From a bacterium (GTDB lineage: Bacteria > Chloroflexota > Dormibacteria > Dormibacterales > Dormibacteraceae): a DNA stretch of 64,000 bases. Shown piece after piece: positions 25,455-33,000 of the stretch. The notes under the pieces were generated by a model that was not told the origin of the DNA, made no database searches, and saw nothing but the letters and a program-made list of their open reading frames with translations. The stretch's first letter is position 1. The number at the start of each line of letters is the position of its first letter. Position numbers and translations under genes: made by a program. Location of the stretch: NCBI GenBank assembly GCA_004299235.1, contig SCQL01000031.1, positions 330,164 to 394,163 of the forward strand, written 5' to 3'.

Positions 25455-26008
25455 GAAAACCTATTTACCCGGAGATCAAAGTGGAATGCGCGACCAGAAG
25501 GCGAGACGAGCTCGACGCTACTGCCTTCCACCGCCACAATCGACAAAGGACCATCGGCACTCTCATCGGTGAATGTTCCTATCACCGTGTCGGTGAAGGT
25601 GGTGCCATCCGGGGACGGAGTCTGAAGGTGGACGATTATGCCGGGCGTCCCTGGAGCAGCACTGATGCTGCCAGTGGAACCGGCCCACACGACGTACCAC
25701 GTAGAACCTTCTCCGCTGACGGGGCCCTGCCATGAGTTAACCACGAGAAACTCGCTCGCCGAAACCGGGCCTTGCCTTACATCGAGGATGCCCTGCTGGC
25801 GCGATGCTCGTTGGTTAGTCTGCGGGCCGAGCTTCTGGATCTTCGGAGCGCGTGGACCGGCGACCGCAGCAGCTCGCTCCTTCGCTTGCTGCTGCATGAA
25901 CGCGCTCTTCAGCGACGAATCTCCGTTTGACGCCGCTGATACAACCGAAATCATTGTCGCTGCGCCCACTAGAAGTGCAACCAGCCCGACGAAAAGACGT
26001 ACCTTCAT
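25451..26008 (-). CDS. Secreted protein of unknown function
   Basis: 185 residues from ATG 26008, preceded by a strong Shine-Dalgarno (GAGGTGA). The N-terminus MKVRLFVGLVALLVGAATM is a signal peptide. A basic, Gln-rich helical stretch follows (residues about 30-75, SLKSAFMQQQAKERAA), then a beta-rich domain of about 100 residues (SASEFLVVNSWQGPVSGEG...GIIVHLQTPSPDGTTF). No family recognised. Second gene of the three-gene operon: 10 bp after the first gene, overlapping the third. Confidence 0.75.
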   Translation of the reverse strand: MKVRLFVGLVALLVGAATMISVVSAASNGDSSLKSAFMQQQAKERAAAVAGPRAPKIQKLGPQTNQRASRQQGILDVRQGPVSASEFLVVNSWQGPVSGEGSTWYVVWAGSTGSISAAPGTPGIIVHLQTPSPDGTTFTDTVIGTFTDESADGPLSIVAVEGSSVELVSPSGRAFHFDLRVNRFS

Positions 26009-26018
26009 ATCAATCACC

Positions 26019-26939
26019 TCAAGAGGCCACGTGTATTTCAAGAGAGAAGTACATATAGGTCGACCAACTTTGAGCATTTCCTAGCGCGGTCCAGGCTTGG
26101 GAGGCTGTGAACGTCCCAGTGTTGAGGTCGTATTCGTCCAGCGGACCCTCAAAGAACATGTACTTCCAGAGCTTGATCTGGCCCCATTGATTAGCCTGGG
26201 CCTGAATGTAGATTTCGGGAGCTGCCAGGGCGGGAGCTGCTCCGTAACTAACGTACCAAACGTCGTCCTGGGTCCAACCGTTGTTGCAACCGCCGTTCGT
26301 GTGTGTGGTCTGAGGACAACCGTCTGCGGATCCGTAATCCTCATATGCGGGCCCACCGGCTGACGTGTAGGCGTCCACCCATGATTTCGTCGCCGAATAT
26401 GTGTCCCACGAGGGCTCCATGTCATTCGCACCGTCAACGTTTACCTGGCTTTGGTAGTTGTTGCTGCTGACCCAATTCTTGACCGTGTTTGCGACCCCCG
26501 CCCATGCCGATCCACCGGCCGAATCGATGTGATAGGCGGAGTTATTGGTGCCGATCCCAATCGTGACCACTGACGTGAAATCACTCCCCGTGCAGTAGTA
26601 ATAGCCGAGGGCAAAGTTCTCGGCGAGGCTTTCGATTGTGGCGTATGACACGAATGCATTGCTGCCCGTGAGGTAAGTCCCGTTGTTGTAGTAGGCCTGA
26701 CCACCGAAGTCCAGGATGACTTCGCTGTTCACATTGCCTGCGTTGCGGTCAGCGTTGCCCTGGTTGCAGCCGAGGTTATAGAGCGTCGTGGTATTTGTCG
26801 TTCTGACGTAGAAAGACCAATCGGTTGGCGGCTGGCTTTGGGCTGCCGCACCGGAAATCCCGGTCTGAGCCAAACTCAAAATAGCCACGACAATCAGCGT
26901 CAGGCCGAGAAGCATGTGTTTAGCGCTCGTTGGGATCAT
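26019..26939 (-). CDS. Secreted protein, glycoside-hydrolase-like TIM barrel suspected
   Basis: 306 residues from ATG 26939 with Shine-Dalgarno GGAG 6 nt upstream. Signal peptide of about 35 residues (MLLGLTLIVVAILSLAQTG). The mature part is rich in Asn, Tyr and Trp, with strand-like segments VTIGIGTNNSAYHI, VNVDGANDMEPSW, DDVWYVSYG and PEIYIQAQANQWGQI that look like the beta-strands of a TIM barrel. The pattern resembles unassigned actinobacterial exoproteins, but no catalytic pair is evident. First gene of the operon. Confidence 0.7.
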   Translation of the reverse strand: MIPTSAKHMLLGLTLIVVAILSLAQTGISGAAAQSQPPTDWSFYVRTTNTTTLYNLGCNQGNADRNAGNVNSEVILDFGGQAYYNNGTYLTGSNAFVSYATIESLAENFALGYYYCTGSDFTSVVTIGIGTNNSAYHIDSAGGSAWAGVANTVKNWVSSNNYQSQVNVDGANDMEPSWDTYSATKSWVDAYTSAGGPAYEDYGSADGCPQTTHTNGGCNNGWTQDDVWYVSYGAAPALAAPEIYIQAQANQWGQIKLWKYMFFEGPLDEYDLNTGTFTASQAWTALGNAQSWSTYMYFSLEIHVAS

Positions 26940-27063
26940 TTCGGGCTCCGAGCGCCCGGCCGGGCGGTCTCGAATCTCATCGCAGTTATGCCTCCGCATT
27001 CCGGAATCCGCTTCCGGCGAAGTCTGTCAGCGCGAAACCAAAGCGACAAGTCGATCGTTGGGC

Positions 27064-27083
27064 TGTCAATTGATCGATTGACA
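27064..27083. promoter_or_regulatory. 20 bp palindrome upstream of the secreted-protein operon
   Basis: TGTCAAT-TGATCG-ATTGACA has perfect 7 bp arms and a 6 bp centre that itself is nearly symmetric. It sits just past the LuxR-HTH pseudogene stop and about 125 bp upstream of the first gene of the operon. Its length and symmetry fit the lux-box/NarL class of operators bound by LuxR-type HTH dimers, so it is a candidate site for that regulator. Each arm contains TTGACA in one orientation. Confidence 0.45.
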
Positions 27084-27088
27084 CCTGC

Positions 27089-27325
27089 CTATCCCCCCGA
27101 TCCTGGAGCGATCCCAGTCGCTAGGGAAATCACCACGTCGGCGATCGCACAGGCCGCTGCCGCCTCCGCTCGATTCTTGAAGCCATGTTGCCGGTAAATT
27201 CGGCCGAGGTACGTCTTGACGGTTGAAGTCTAAAGGCCGAGCTGTCCCGCGATTTCCTTGTCCGATAGGCCCTGAATGATGAGAGCAAGGACTTCGCGCT
27301 GTCGGCCCGAGAGCCTTAAGGTCAT
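27089..27325 (-). pseudogene. LuxR-type HTH (GerE) regulator, broken by an amber codon
   Basis: Frame from ATG 27325 reads a GerE HTH: MTLRLSGRQREVLALIIQGL, SDKEIAGQLGL, then TAG at codon 32 (27232-27230), then TSTVKTYLGRIYRQHGFKNRAEAAAA and on to a stop at 27091. The segment after the amber aligns with the recognition helix (SxxTVKxHLxxIYxKLGVxxRxxA), so the stop replaces the conserved Ser. A Shine-Dalgarno (AGGGTGG) precedes the ATG. Without suppression the product would lack its DNA-binding helix. A single base change or a sequencing error could explain it. A palindrome and the secreted operon follow. Confidence 0.75.
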
Positions 27326-27660
27326 GTGGTCACCACCCTGGTTTCAAGACGTTTCTGTCCAACACTTTGTTCGAGGCCAAGATGCCTCGCCCTTACCGCC
27401 GCAGCCGTCCGGTATGTTAAGTGATAGTTGCCTGTCATTCAACAGCGGGCAATGAACTTTAGTAAAGACGGCCAAAGTCCGCGTTGCGTCCGGTTGACCG
27501 ACCGAATTGATCAACGCTCAAGACGGCACGGAACCTCCTACTTTGGCGACTCTGCGCGGGAAATTGTGACCCGGCTGTGCGCCGTCGACTCAAGACAACC
27601 CCTGGAATCGACGATTTTGAATACTGCGATGATCCGGCCGGTGGTTGTTGCCACAGGGTG
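27326..27660. other. Intergenic interval between LuxR pseudogene and IS21 element
   Basis: About 335 bp without a supported gene. One plus-strand frame of about 100 residues (27428-27739) crosses into the insertion sequence and has no recognisable features. The interval ends in a CACAGGGT repeat copy at the edge of the IS element. Confidence 0.4.
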
Positions 27661-27722
27661 TCAATGGCCATCTCAAAGTCCGCGGTTTTGGCCAACTGAA
27701 AGTCCGCACCCTGTGAGGCTTC

Positions 27723-28502
27723 TCAGGCCTTCTTTTTAGCCAGCTCACCCCCCCTGGTCTTGGCCTCTTTCATGCGGAAGGACTCGCCCTCGGTGACGAC
27801 CACGACCGCGTGGTGGAGGATGCGGTCAATCATGGAAACGGCCGTGGTCTCGTCAGGCAGGAAGTGGCCCCACTGGTCGAAGGGCCAGTGACTAGCGAGG
27901 CCCAGGCTGCGTCGCTCATAGGCGGCGGCAATGAAGCGGAAGAAGAGCTGACTTCCAGTCGGGTCGAGCGGTGCGAAGCCGAGCTCGTCGAGGATGACCA
28001 GGTCGACGCGGAGCAGGTTGTCGATTACCCGACCGACCGAGTTGTCGGCCAGACCGCGGTAGAGCGTCTCGACGAGGTCGGATGCGGTGAAATAGCGAAC
28101 ACGCAGTCCGGCCTGCACGGCGGCGTGACCGACGCCAACCAGAAGGTGAGACTTACCGGTGCCGGCGGGACCGACCAGGCAGAGGTTCTCCTTGGCGCGG
28201 ATCCATTCCAGACTGGCGATGTAGTTGAATGTTGCCTGCGGCACCGACGAGGCCTGGACCTTGAAGTCGTCCAGGCTTTTGAGCACCGGAAAGCCGGCCT
28301 GCTTGATGCGGCCGCGCAGGTTGGACTCGTCGCGGGCGACAATCTCGGCCTCGATGAGCGTGCGCAAGAACTCATCCAGCGCCCAGCGTTGAGTCTTGGC
28401 CGTCTGGCAGACCTCGGGCGCGATGACCCTGACGCGGGCAAGCTTGAGTCGACGCAGTCCGGCGACCAAGTCGGGCGCCAGAGCGGCCGCCGGCGCGGTC
28501 AT
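27723..28502 (-). CDS. istB: IstB transposition helper ATPase (IS21)
   Basis: 259 residues. AAA+ ATPase: GPAGTGKSHLLVGVG (Walker A) near residue 113, LVILDELGFAPLD (Walker B) and a C-terminal sensor region. IstB stimulates IstA-mediated insertion and is related to DnaC. Starts by overlapping the istA stop by 4 bp (ATGA), as in most IS21 elements. No frameshift or internal stop is visible. Confidence 0.95.
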   Translation of the reverse strand: MTAPAAALAPDLVAGLRRLKLARVRVIAPEVCQTAKTQRWALDEFLRTLIEAEIVARDESNLRGRIKQAGFPVLKSLDDFKVQASSVPQATFNYIASLEWIRAKENLCLVGPAGTGKSHLLVGVGHAAVQAGLRVRYFTASDLVETLYRGLADNSVGRVIDNLLRVDLVILDELGFAPLDPTGSQLFFRFIAAAYERRSLGLASHWPFDQWGHFLPDETTAVSMIDRILHHAVVVVTEGESFRMKEAKTRGGELAKKKA

Positions 28503-30028
28503 CGAACCTCCTCCAAGGCATAGGCGCTCAGAGGTCGCACGGGAACTTCAGGCAGATTCAGCTTCAAGGTCTTGCCCGGAGGTGCGGGGTTGGGTGCGAG
28601 CCAACCCGCGGCCAGGATGTCGCGCACGTCCTTGGCCTTGAAGCGGCGAAAGCGCGTCGCTCGTTCCAAGGCGGTGAGCAGCTGGTCGCGGCCCCAGCTC
28701 TGCTCCAGGCTGACGATGTCGGCCAGCTCAGCGGCCAGGCGCGAGCTGCCAGTCGCCGCTGCTGAGCGGAGGAAGGCTTCGGCTGCAGGGCCGAACGCGA
28801 TGAACGCCGGCTCGGTTCCGGTGCGGACACGAATCGCCCGCGCCGGCACTCTGGGCTTGCCCTTGTAGTGCTCGTCCTTGATAGAGACCTCGCCTGGCGC
28901 CATCAGCGGATGGCGGTCGATCTGGTGACCGTCATACGCCAACACCATCTCGTGGTCGACGACCGAAACCTCGACCACCTTGCCGACCCACTCGGTCGGC
29001 AGCGAGTAGCGCGCCGAGCCGAAGCGAATCGTCTGGGTCTTGTTCACCTTGCGCAGCTCGCCGCGGCAGAGCGCCGGCCGCAGTGACGGCAGCGGTCGCA
29101 TCAGCTGACGCTCCTGCTCGAGGCGCTCAGCCGGCACCGCCTGGGTCTCGCTGTGAAGTCGGCCGTTGACCTCGATTCCCCACAGCTTGGCCTGACGGTT
29201 GCCCTTGGCGATGTCGCCGCCGAAGTTGCCTTCCGGGACCACCAGGTCGCGCTGGGCATAGCCGACCAGGTTTTCGACCACGCCCTTGGATTCGGGGTCG
29301 CCGCCCTCACAGAAGTCGGGCCGGAAACCGTAGTGAGCGGCGAAGCGGACGTACTCGGGATGCGGCACCACGACGTTGGCGACAATTCCGTTCTTCAGGC
29401 AGGCCATGCGGTCGCTGAGCACCACCGCCGTCACCGCCCCGAGCTCCTCGAAGCACTCGGCCAGCAGCCCCAACGTGGTTTCCCTGGTCTCGTTGTTGGC
29501 GAAGCGCACGAACCGATATCGGCTCCAGGCCAACACCGCACAGAACATGTGCAGCCGGGCCGTGATCTTGGTCCAGTCGATGACCAGGTGCTGGCCCGGC
29601 GTGGCCACCCAGGGCCGGTACAGGCGGCGCTTCTGTCGCCAGTCCGATTTCATCTTCGCCACCGCGCGGCGCAGGTTGCGCGCCGAGCCGCTGTAGCCGG
29701 CCGCCCTCGCCACCGGCACTAATCGCTTCGCCGAGATGCGACCGTCGGTGGCTTCTACCTTCTTGGCGATGACTGCCATCACGGCATCCGTGTTCTTGGT
29801 CAGCGGACGCGGCCGCCGGATCCACGGACCGCCGGCCTGGTGTCGCTCGACTGCACGCTTGACCGTCTTGTCGGTGGTGCCGCAGGCCCGCGCGGCCGCC
29901 CGGTAGCTCCCTAGTTGGTGAAACGCATCGATGATGTTCAAGTGCTCCCTCGTCGTCTTCAATAGGTGGGTCCTCCGGCTGGGCTGGTGGGATTGAGACG
30001 TCTCCACTTTGCCCGGCCCGGGGGACAC
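28499..30028 (-). CDS. istA: IstA transposase (IS21)
   Basis: 509 residues. N-terminal HTH (IIDAFHQLGSYRAAARACG...KTVKRAVERH) that binds the terminal repeats, then a DDE catalytic core: HLVIDWTKI (first Asp), VVLSDRMACLK (second Asp) and GDPESKGVVENLVGYAQRDL (Glu). The first residues (MSPGPGKVETSQSHQP) may not be translated; an internal start near LLKTTREHLN is possible. Forms an operon with istB. Confidence 0.95.
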   Translation of the reverse strand: MSPGPGKVETSQSHQPSRRTHLLKTTREHLNIIDAFHQLGSYRAAARACGTTDKTVKRAVERHQAGGPWIRRPRPLTKNTDAVMAVIAKKVEATDGRISAKRLVPVARAAGYSGSARNLRRAVAKMKSDWRQKRRLYRPWVATPGQHLVIDWTKITARLHMFCAVLAWSRYRFVRFANNETRETTLGLLAECFEELGAVTAVVLSDRMACLKNGIVANVVVPHPEYVRFAAHYGFRPDFCEGGDPESKGVVENLVGYAQRDLVVPEGNFGGDIAKGNRQAKLWGIEVNGRLHSETQAVPAERLEQERQLMRPLPSLRPALCRGELRKVNKTQTIRFGSARYSLPTEWVGKVVEVSVVDHEMVLAYDGHQIDRHPLMAPGEVSIKDEHYKGKPRVPARAIRVRTGTEPAFIAFGPAAEAFLRSAAATGSSRLAAELADIVSLEQSWGRDQLLTALERATRFRRFKAKDVRDILAAGWLAPNPAPPGKTLKLNLPEVPVRPLSAYALEEVR

Positions 30029-30112
30029 CCCCGATGGCTAAATCAGACGGTCGAAGGTGCGGACTTTCGCTGGCCACAGACGCGTACTTTCACATGGCCA
30101 CGCGCACAGGGT

Positions 30113-30389
30113 TGACCCCTTTGAATACCGAGGCCCTCACAAGGCAGCTCAGCGACCTGCGATGCGATCGGGTCGGACTGCAGAATGCGATCGACCTGGA
30201 CAAGCCTTCCGTCTCGCGACGAGATCGAGACCATTCTTGCCGAAGTCTGCGACATGATCGCGTCGGGAACCAGAGAGGACCATGAGGCTGTCACCTCAGT
30301 CCTTGTCGGGCCGACACGGGTAGAGGGCCGGCACTCGATCCAGCCGTCGTTCATCGTGCCCACCCAAAAGGTTCGCGTTCTGTCAAGAG
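30113..30389 (+). pseudogene. Remnant of a site-specific recombinase C-terminus (tentative)
   Basis: Two frames, separated by a frameshift near 30205, together read EALTRQLSDLRCDRVGLQNA in one and SRDEIETILAEVCDM then RVEGRHSIQPSFIVP in the other, like the coiled-coil/C-terminal part of large serine recombinases. The frame then runs into the tRNA-Arg gene. The IS21 element cuts it at the left. The conserved catalytic domain is missing and family assignment is uncertain. It marks the edge of an integrated element. Confidence 0.35.
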
Positions 30390-30465
30390 TGGTGCGCCTG
30401 GCAGGAATTGAACCTGCTGCCTTTCGGTCCGGAGCCGAACGCTCTATCCGGTGAGCTACAGGCGC
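30390..30465 (-). tRNA. tRNA-Arg (anticodon CCG)
   Basis: 76 nt including an encoded CCA. The sequence folds as a 7 bp acceptor (GCGCCTG/CAGGCGC), D arm GCTC...GAGC, anticodon arm TTCGG-CTCCGGA-CCGAA with anticodon CCG, a 5-nt variable loop (AGGCA) and T arm GCAGG/CCTGC. It reads CGG codons. Its 3' end faces the accessory island, the usual side for integrase attachment. Confidence 0.95.
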
Positions 30466-30499
30466 GTGATGTCTCCAGCAGTCTAAACTGCGGGCCGCC

Positions 30500-31132
30500 G
30501 TGACCCGGCTGACCTCCATCATCGTCCTGAGCGCGCTCCTCGTCGCCTGCGAGGCCGCCGCGCAGCCAGTGCCCACCCCAAGTCCGAGCCCGACGCCTCA
30601 CACATCCCCGTCGGTCGCCAGCCTTCAACCAGGCGACGTACCCACCGGCCTCAACGCCTGTCTGGGATCGGGGCCGATCGATGTGTACCTGACGAACCTG
30701 GCGGCCGGCGATGCGCCTCTTGCCACCAGGGTGGAGGTGCAGTGGCTGCACCTGCGCGCCGCGGGCGCGCTCGATGCGGCGATCTCGCTTTTCGCCGCCA
30801 ACCCTTCCGCCTGCAATGTCGAGCTCGCCGCGACGCCCGACATCAAGGCGGCGGCCAGTTTTGTCGCCGTCTTCGCCGACGCTGGGCAGGCCGAGCGCGC
30901 TTGGGAATCCGGTGTGTTCGGCCTCGTCCCACCGGCCCGTGGCGAGCTGCCGCCGGGACTCAACCGCGGCACCGTCACCGGGCTCGGCCTCAGCTCGTGG
31001 ACTTACGATCACGCACCGCTTCGGCTGGCCTGCTGGCACCGGTCGGTCTTTGTCGCGCTGGTGGCGGTGAGCAACCTCGACGCGACCGCATTCAAGACCG
31101 CGACGGCCGCCGTCGATGCTCGCTTAAACTGA
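30500..31132 (+). CDS. Putative lipoprotein, paralogue of the 32277-32921 lipoprotein
   Basis: 210 residues from GTG 30500, 10 nt after TAAACT. A short signal sequence ends in LLVAC, a lipobox, followed by a Pro/Ser/Thr linker (PVPTPSPSPTPHTSPS). The mature domain contains LQPGDVPTGLNACLGSGPIDVYL and, near the end, FVALVAVSNLDATAFKTATAA. The same pattern (VQPADLPAGIQKC ... FMVILAILNIDPAACKKAALA) occurs in the lipoprotein 1.2 kb away, so they are paralogues. Function unknown. Lies between two tRNA-Arg genes. Confidence 0.75.
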   Translation: MTRLTSIIVLSALLVACEAAAQPVPTPSPSPTPHTSPSVASLQPGDVPTGLNACLGSGPIDVYLTNLAAGDAPLATRVEVQWLHLRAAGALDAAISLFAANPSACNVELAATPDIKAAASFVAVFADAGQAERAWESGVFGLVPPARGELPPGLNRGTVTGLGLSSWTYDHAPLRLACWHRSVFVALVAVSNLDATAFKTATAAVDARLN

Positions 31133-31158
31133 GTGGCGCGCTGCGCTGAACCGCTCGC

Positions 31159-31234
31159 GCGCCTGTAGCTCACCGGATAGAGCGCTTGCCTGCGGAGCAA
31201 GAGGCAGCAAGTTCGATTCTTGCCAGGCGCACCA
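31159..31234 (+). tRNA. tRNA-Arg (anticodon GCG)
   Basis: 76 nt with encoded CCA. Same acceptor and D arm as the other tRNA-Arg here; the anticodon arm is CTTGC-CTGCGGA-GCAAG, anticodon GCG, reading CGC. In most bacteria CGC/CGU is read by an ACG (inosine) tRNA; a GCG anticodon for arginine is unusual. Variable loop and T arm (GCAAG/CTTGC) are normal. Confidence 0.93.
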
Positions 31235-31271
31235 CCCCGTGACGGGCTCTGAGCAGGTGACCACCCGCCGC

Positions 31272-32234
31272 TCAGCCGGCGGCGCTCAGGTACTTCAAGA
31301 GGCCGGACGCCAACGCCCCCGCGATCCGCTGCTGGCCGGCCGGGTCGGCCGCCAGCTGGGCGTCCGCCGGGTTGGTCACGAACAAGGGCTCGACCAACGC
31401 TCCGGGCATCTGGCTTGGGTTGTCGACCCAGCCCGAGGCCGTCGGACCGAGCTCGATGAGATGGCCGTAAGCGCTGCCGGCGTTCGTCAGCGTGGGCGCC
31501 GCCAGCTGGTCGTCGGTCCACACGCCGCGATCAGATGTCCCCAGCTCAGCGACCAGCGCCGACTGCAGGTCAGCGGCCAGCTGCTTGTTGGCCGCGGCAA
31601 AGGGGCGTGCAACGTCATAGAACGTCTCCGTGCCGCCGACCGACGGGTCGTCAAAGCCGTTGAAATGGATCGACAGCAGAACGGACGCACCGGCGGCGTT
31701 GGCGCAAGCCGCCCGGGCCAGCAGATCCCGATGCTCGGCGTCATCGGTGAGGGCGCCGGTCGCGGAGTCGGAAGCCGACAGCTTGATCACGCTTGAATCC
31801 TGCGTTCGCGCCATGACCACGCGATAGCCGTCGGCACGCAAAAGGGTGCTCAGGCGCGTGGCCACGGCGAGCGCGGAATCCTTCTCCAACACCTGGTGAC
31901 CTCCGGCCGCACCGACGACACCCGGGTCGAGCCCGCCGTGGCCCGCATCGAGGAAGACCGTCCTGACGGAGTTCCCATGAGTCGGTGGATAGCTGATGCA
32001 TGCTCCCGACTCAAGGCCGCTCAACGGGACCTGACTGGCGGCCAGCGACGGCGTCAGGCCGCCCAATGAGCCGAGGTTGGCGGTGATCGCGCTCGCCGCC
32101 CGGGTCACGCCGATCACGCGTACCGCCACGATGGCGAGCGCGACCAAGAGCGCCACGGCTAGCGCTGTGCGAAGCAGGGGCGAAGGGCCCCGCCGGCGCC
32201 GAGTGCGGAGTGGGACGTGGCGGGCGTTTGCGAT
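31272..32234 (-). CDS. N-acetylmuramoyl-L-alanine amidase (Amidase_3), membrane-anchored
   Basis: Cell-wall amidase cleaving the bond between MurNAc and L-Ala. Motifs are DAGHGGLDPG (zinc His and general region), later EKDSALAVATRLS, HFNGFDD (second His) and a Glu-containing segment YGHLIELGPTASG. The last usable standard start, GTG 32156, begins inside the hydrophobic anchor. The frame stays open upstream for a basic N-terminus (RTRRRRGPSP) preceding the helix, a textbook signal anchor. The only start in leaderless distance of the -10 TAGAAT (32250-32245) is ATC at 32234-32232. The coordinates use that ATC; GTG 32156 (294 residues) is the alternative. Confidence 0.85.
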   Translation of the reverse strand: MANARHVPLRTRRRRGPSPLLRTALAVALLVALAIVAVRVIGVTRAASAITANLGSLGGLTPSLAASQVPLSGLESGACISYPPTHGNSVRTVFLDAGHGGLDPGVVGAAGGHQVLEKDSALAVATRLSTLLRADGYRVVMARTQDSSVIKLSASDSATGALTDDAEHRDLLARAACANAAGASVLLSIHFNGFDDPSVGGTETFYDVARPFAAANKQLAADLQSALVAELGTSDRGVWTDDQLAAPTLTNAGSAYGHLIELGPTASGWVDNPSQMPGALVEPLFVTNPADAQLAADPAGQQRIAGALASGLLKYLSAAG

Positions 32235-32276
32235 CGGCCCGGCAATTCTAGGCCGAGTCGGATCTCGGCCGAATAG

Positions 32277-32921
32277 CTACTTGATCCGGCTGTTCTCCGC
32301 GAGGGCCGCCTTCTTGCAGGCCGCTGGATCGATGTTGAGGATCGCCAGGATGACCATGAACGCCTTGTTCTGCCACACCGCCACGTAGAAGGACTGAGTG
32401 GCGATGGCGATGCTGAGCACGATCGAATTGGCGGTCAGGCCGGTCTGGGTGCCTTCGAGCACCGGCGCCCCTCCCCCCTTCAGCGAGCTCGCGCTGAAGC
32501 CGAATATCGACTCGCTCGTAAATCCCTTTGACGCGGTCGCCTCGTCTTTGAACTGGATGGCGAAGTTGACCACGAGCTTGTAGGTCGCGGAGCTGATGTC
32601 GGAGCTGTTCGACTCGATCGTCGAACAGTGCGCGGCGCTGTCCGTGTAGAACGCGGTGTAGGCGGCGGTGGCGCCGTTTTTCCTGGCCGCATCCCATTCG
32701 CCCTTGGTCGATGTGTAGGTGTTCGGATCTTTCGCCTTGGCCTTGTTGAGGAAGGTGTCGATGTCGCCCGACAGGTCGCACTTCTGTATCCCGGCGGGGA
32801 GGTCGGCGGGCTGGACGGACACGCTGGAGGGGGTCGGCCCCTGGACCGGGTTCGACCCCTTGCCGCCACAGGCGAAGAGCATCAGGGCGACGACCAGTCC
32901 GGCGAAGGATTTGCGAACCAT
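32277..32921 (-). CDS. Putative lipoprotein, paralogue of the 30500-31132 lipoprotein
   Basis: 214 residues from ATG 32921, 6 nt after TAGCCT (TTG 32924 just before is too close to the -10). Signal sequence ends at the lipobox LFAC. A linker (GGKGSNPVQGPTPSSVS) leads to SVQPADLPAGIQKCDLSGDIDTFL and then a helix/strand domain ending FMVILAILNIDPAACKKAALAENSRIK. It matches its neighbour in domain order but diverges in sequence. Function unknown; the neighbouring amidase hints at the cell envelope. Confidence 0.75.
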   Translation of the reverse strand: MVRKSFAGLVVALMLFACGGKGSNPVQGPTPSSVSVQPADLPAGIQKCDLSGDIDTFLNKAKAKDPNTYTSTKGEWDAARKNGATAAYTAFYTDSAAHCSTIESNSSDISSATYKLVVNFAIQFKDEATASKGFTSESIFGFSASSLKGGGAPVLEGTQTGLTANSIVLSIAIATQSFYVAVWQNKAFMVILAILNIDPAACKKAALAENSRIK

Positions 32922-33000
32922 CAAAGAAGGCTAGCAGCGCCCGGACCGAAGCCGTGCACCTCCGGCAAGGGCGTTGTGGCAACATGCAGTCGGCCTCGAC

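Larger units (their letters stand above)
27661..30108 (-). mobile_element. IS21-family insertion sequence, apparently complete
   Basis: About 2.45 kb with istA and istB overlapping by 4 bp. Each end holds two tandem copies of TGGCCA-N3-AAAGTCCGC: left at 27667-27685 and 27691-27709, right (inverted) at 30082-30100 and 30059-30076, the multiple terminal repeats typical of IS21. Ends beginning TGT and finishing ACA fall at 27661 and 30108. An 8 bp direct repeat CACAGGGT flanks the element (27654-27661 and 30105-30112) and may be the target duplication, which would shift the exact borders by a few bases. Both ORFs look intact, so recent activity is possible. Confidence 0.85.

Noticed and set aside
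27428..27739. 103-residue plus-strand frame
   Set aside because: Runs across the left end of the IS element and has no recognisable feature.
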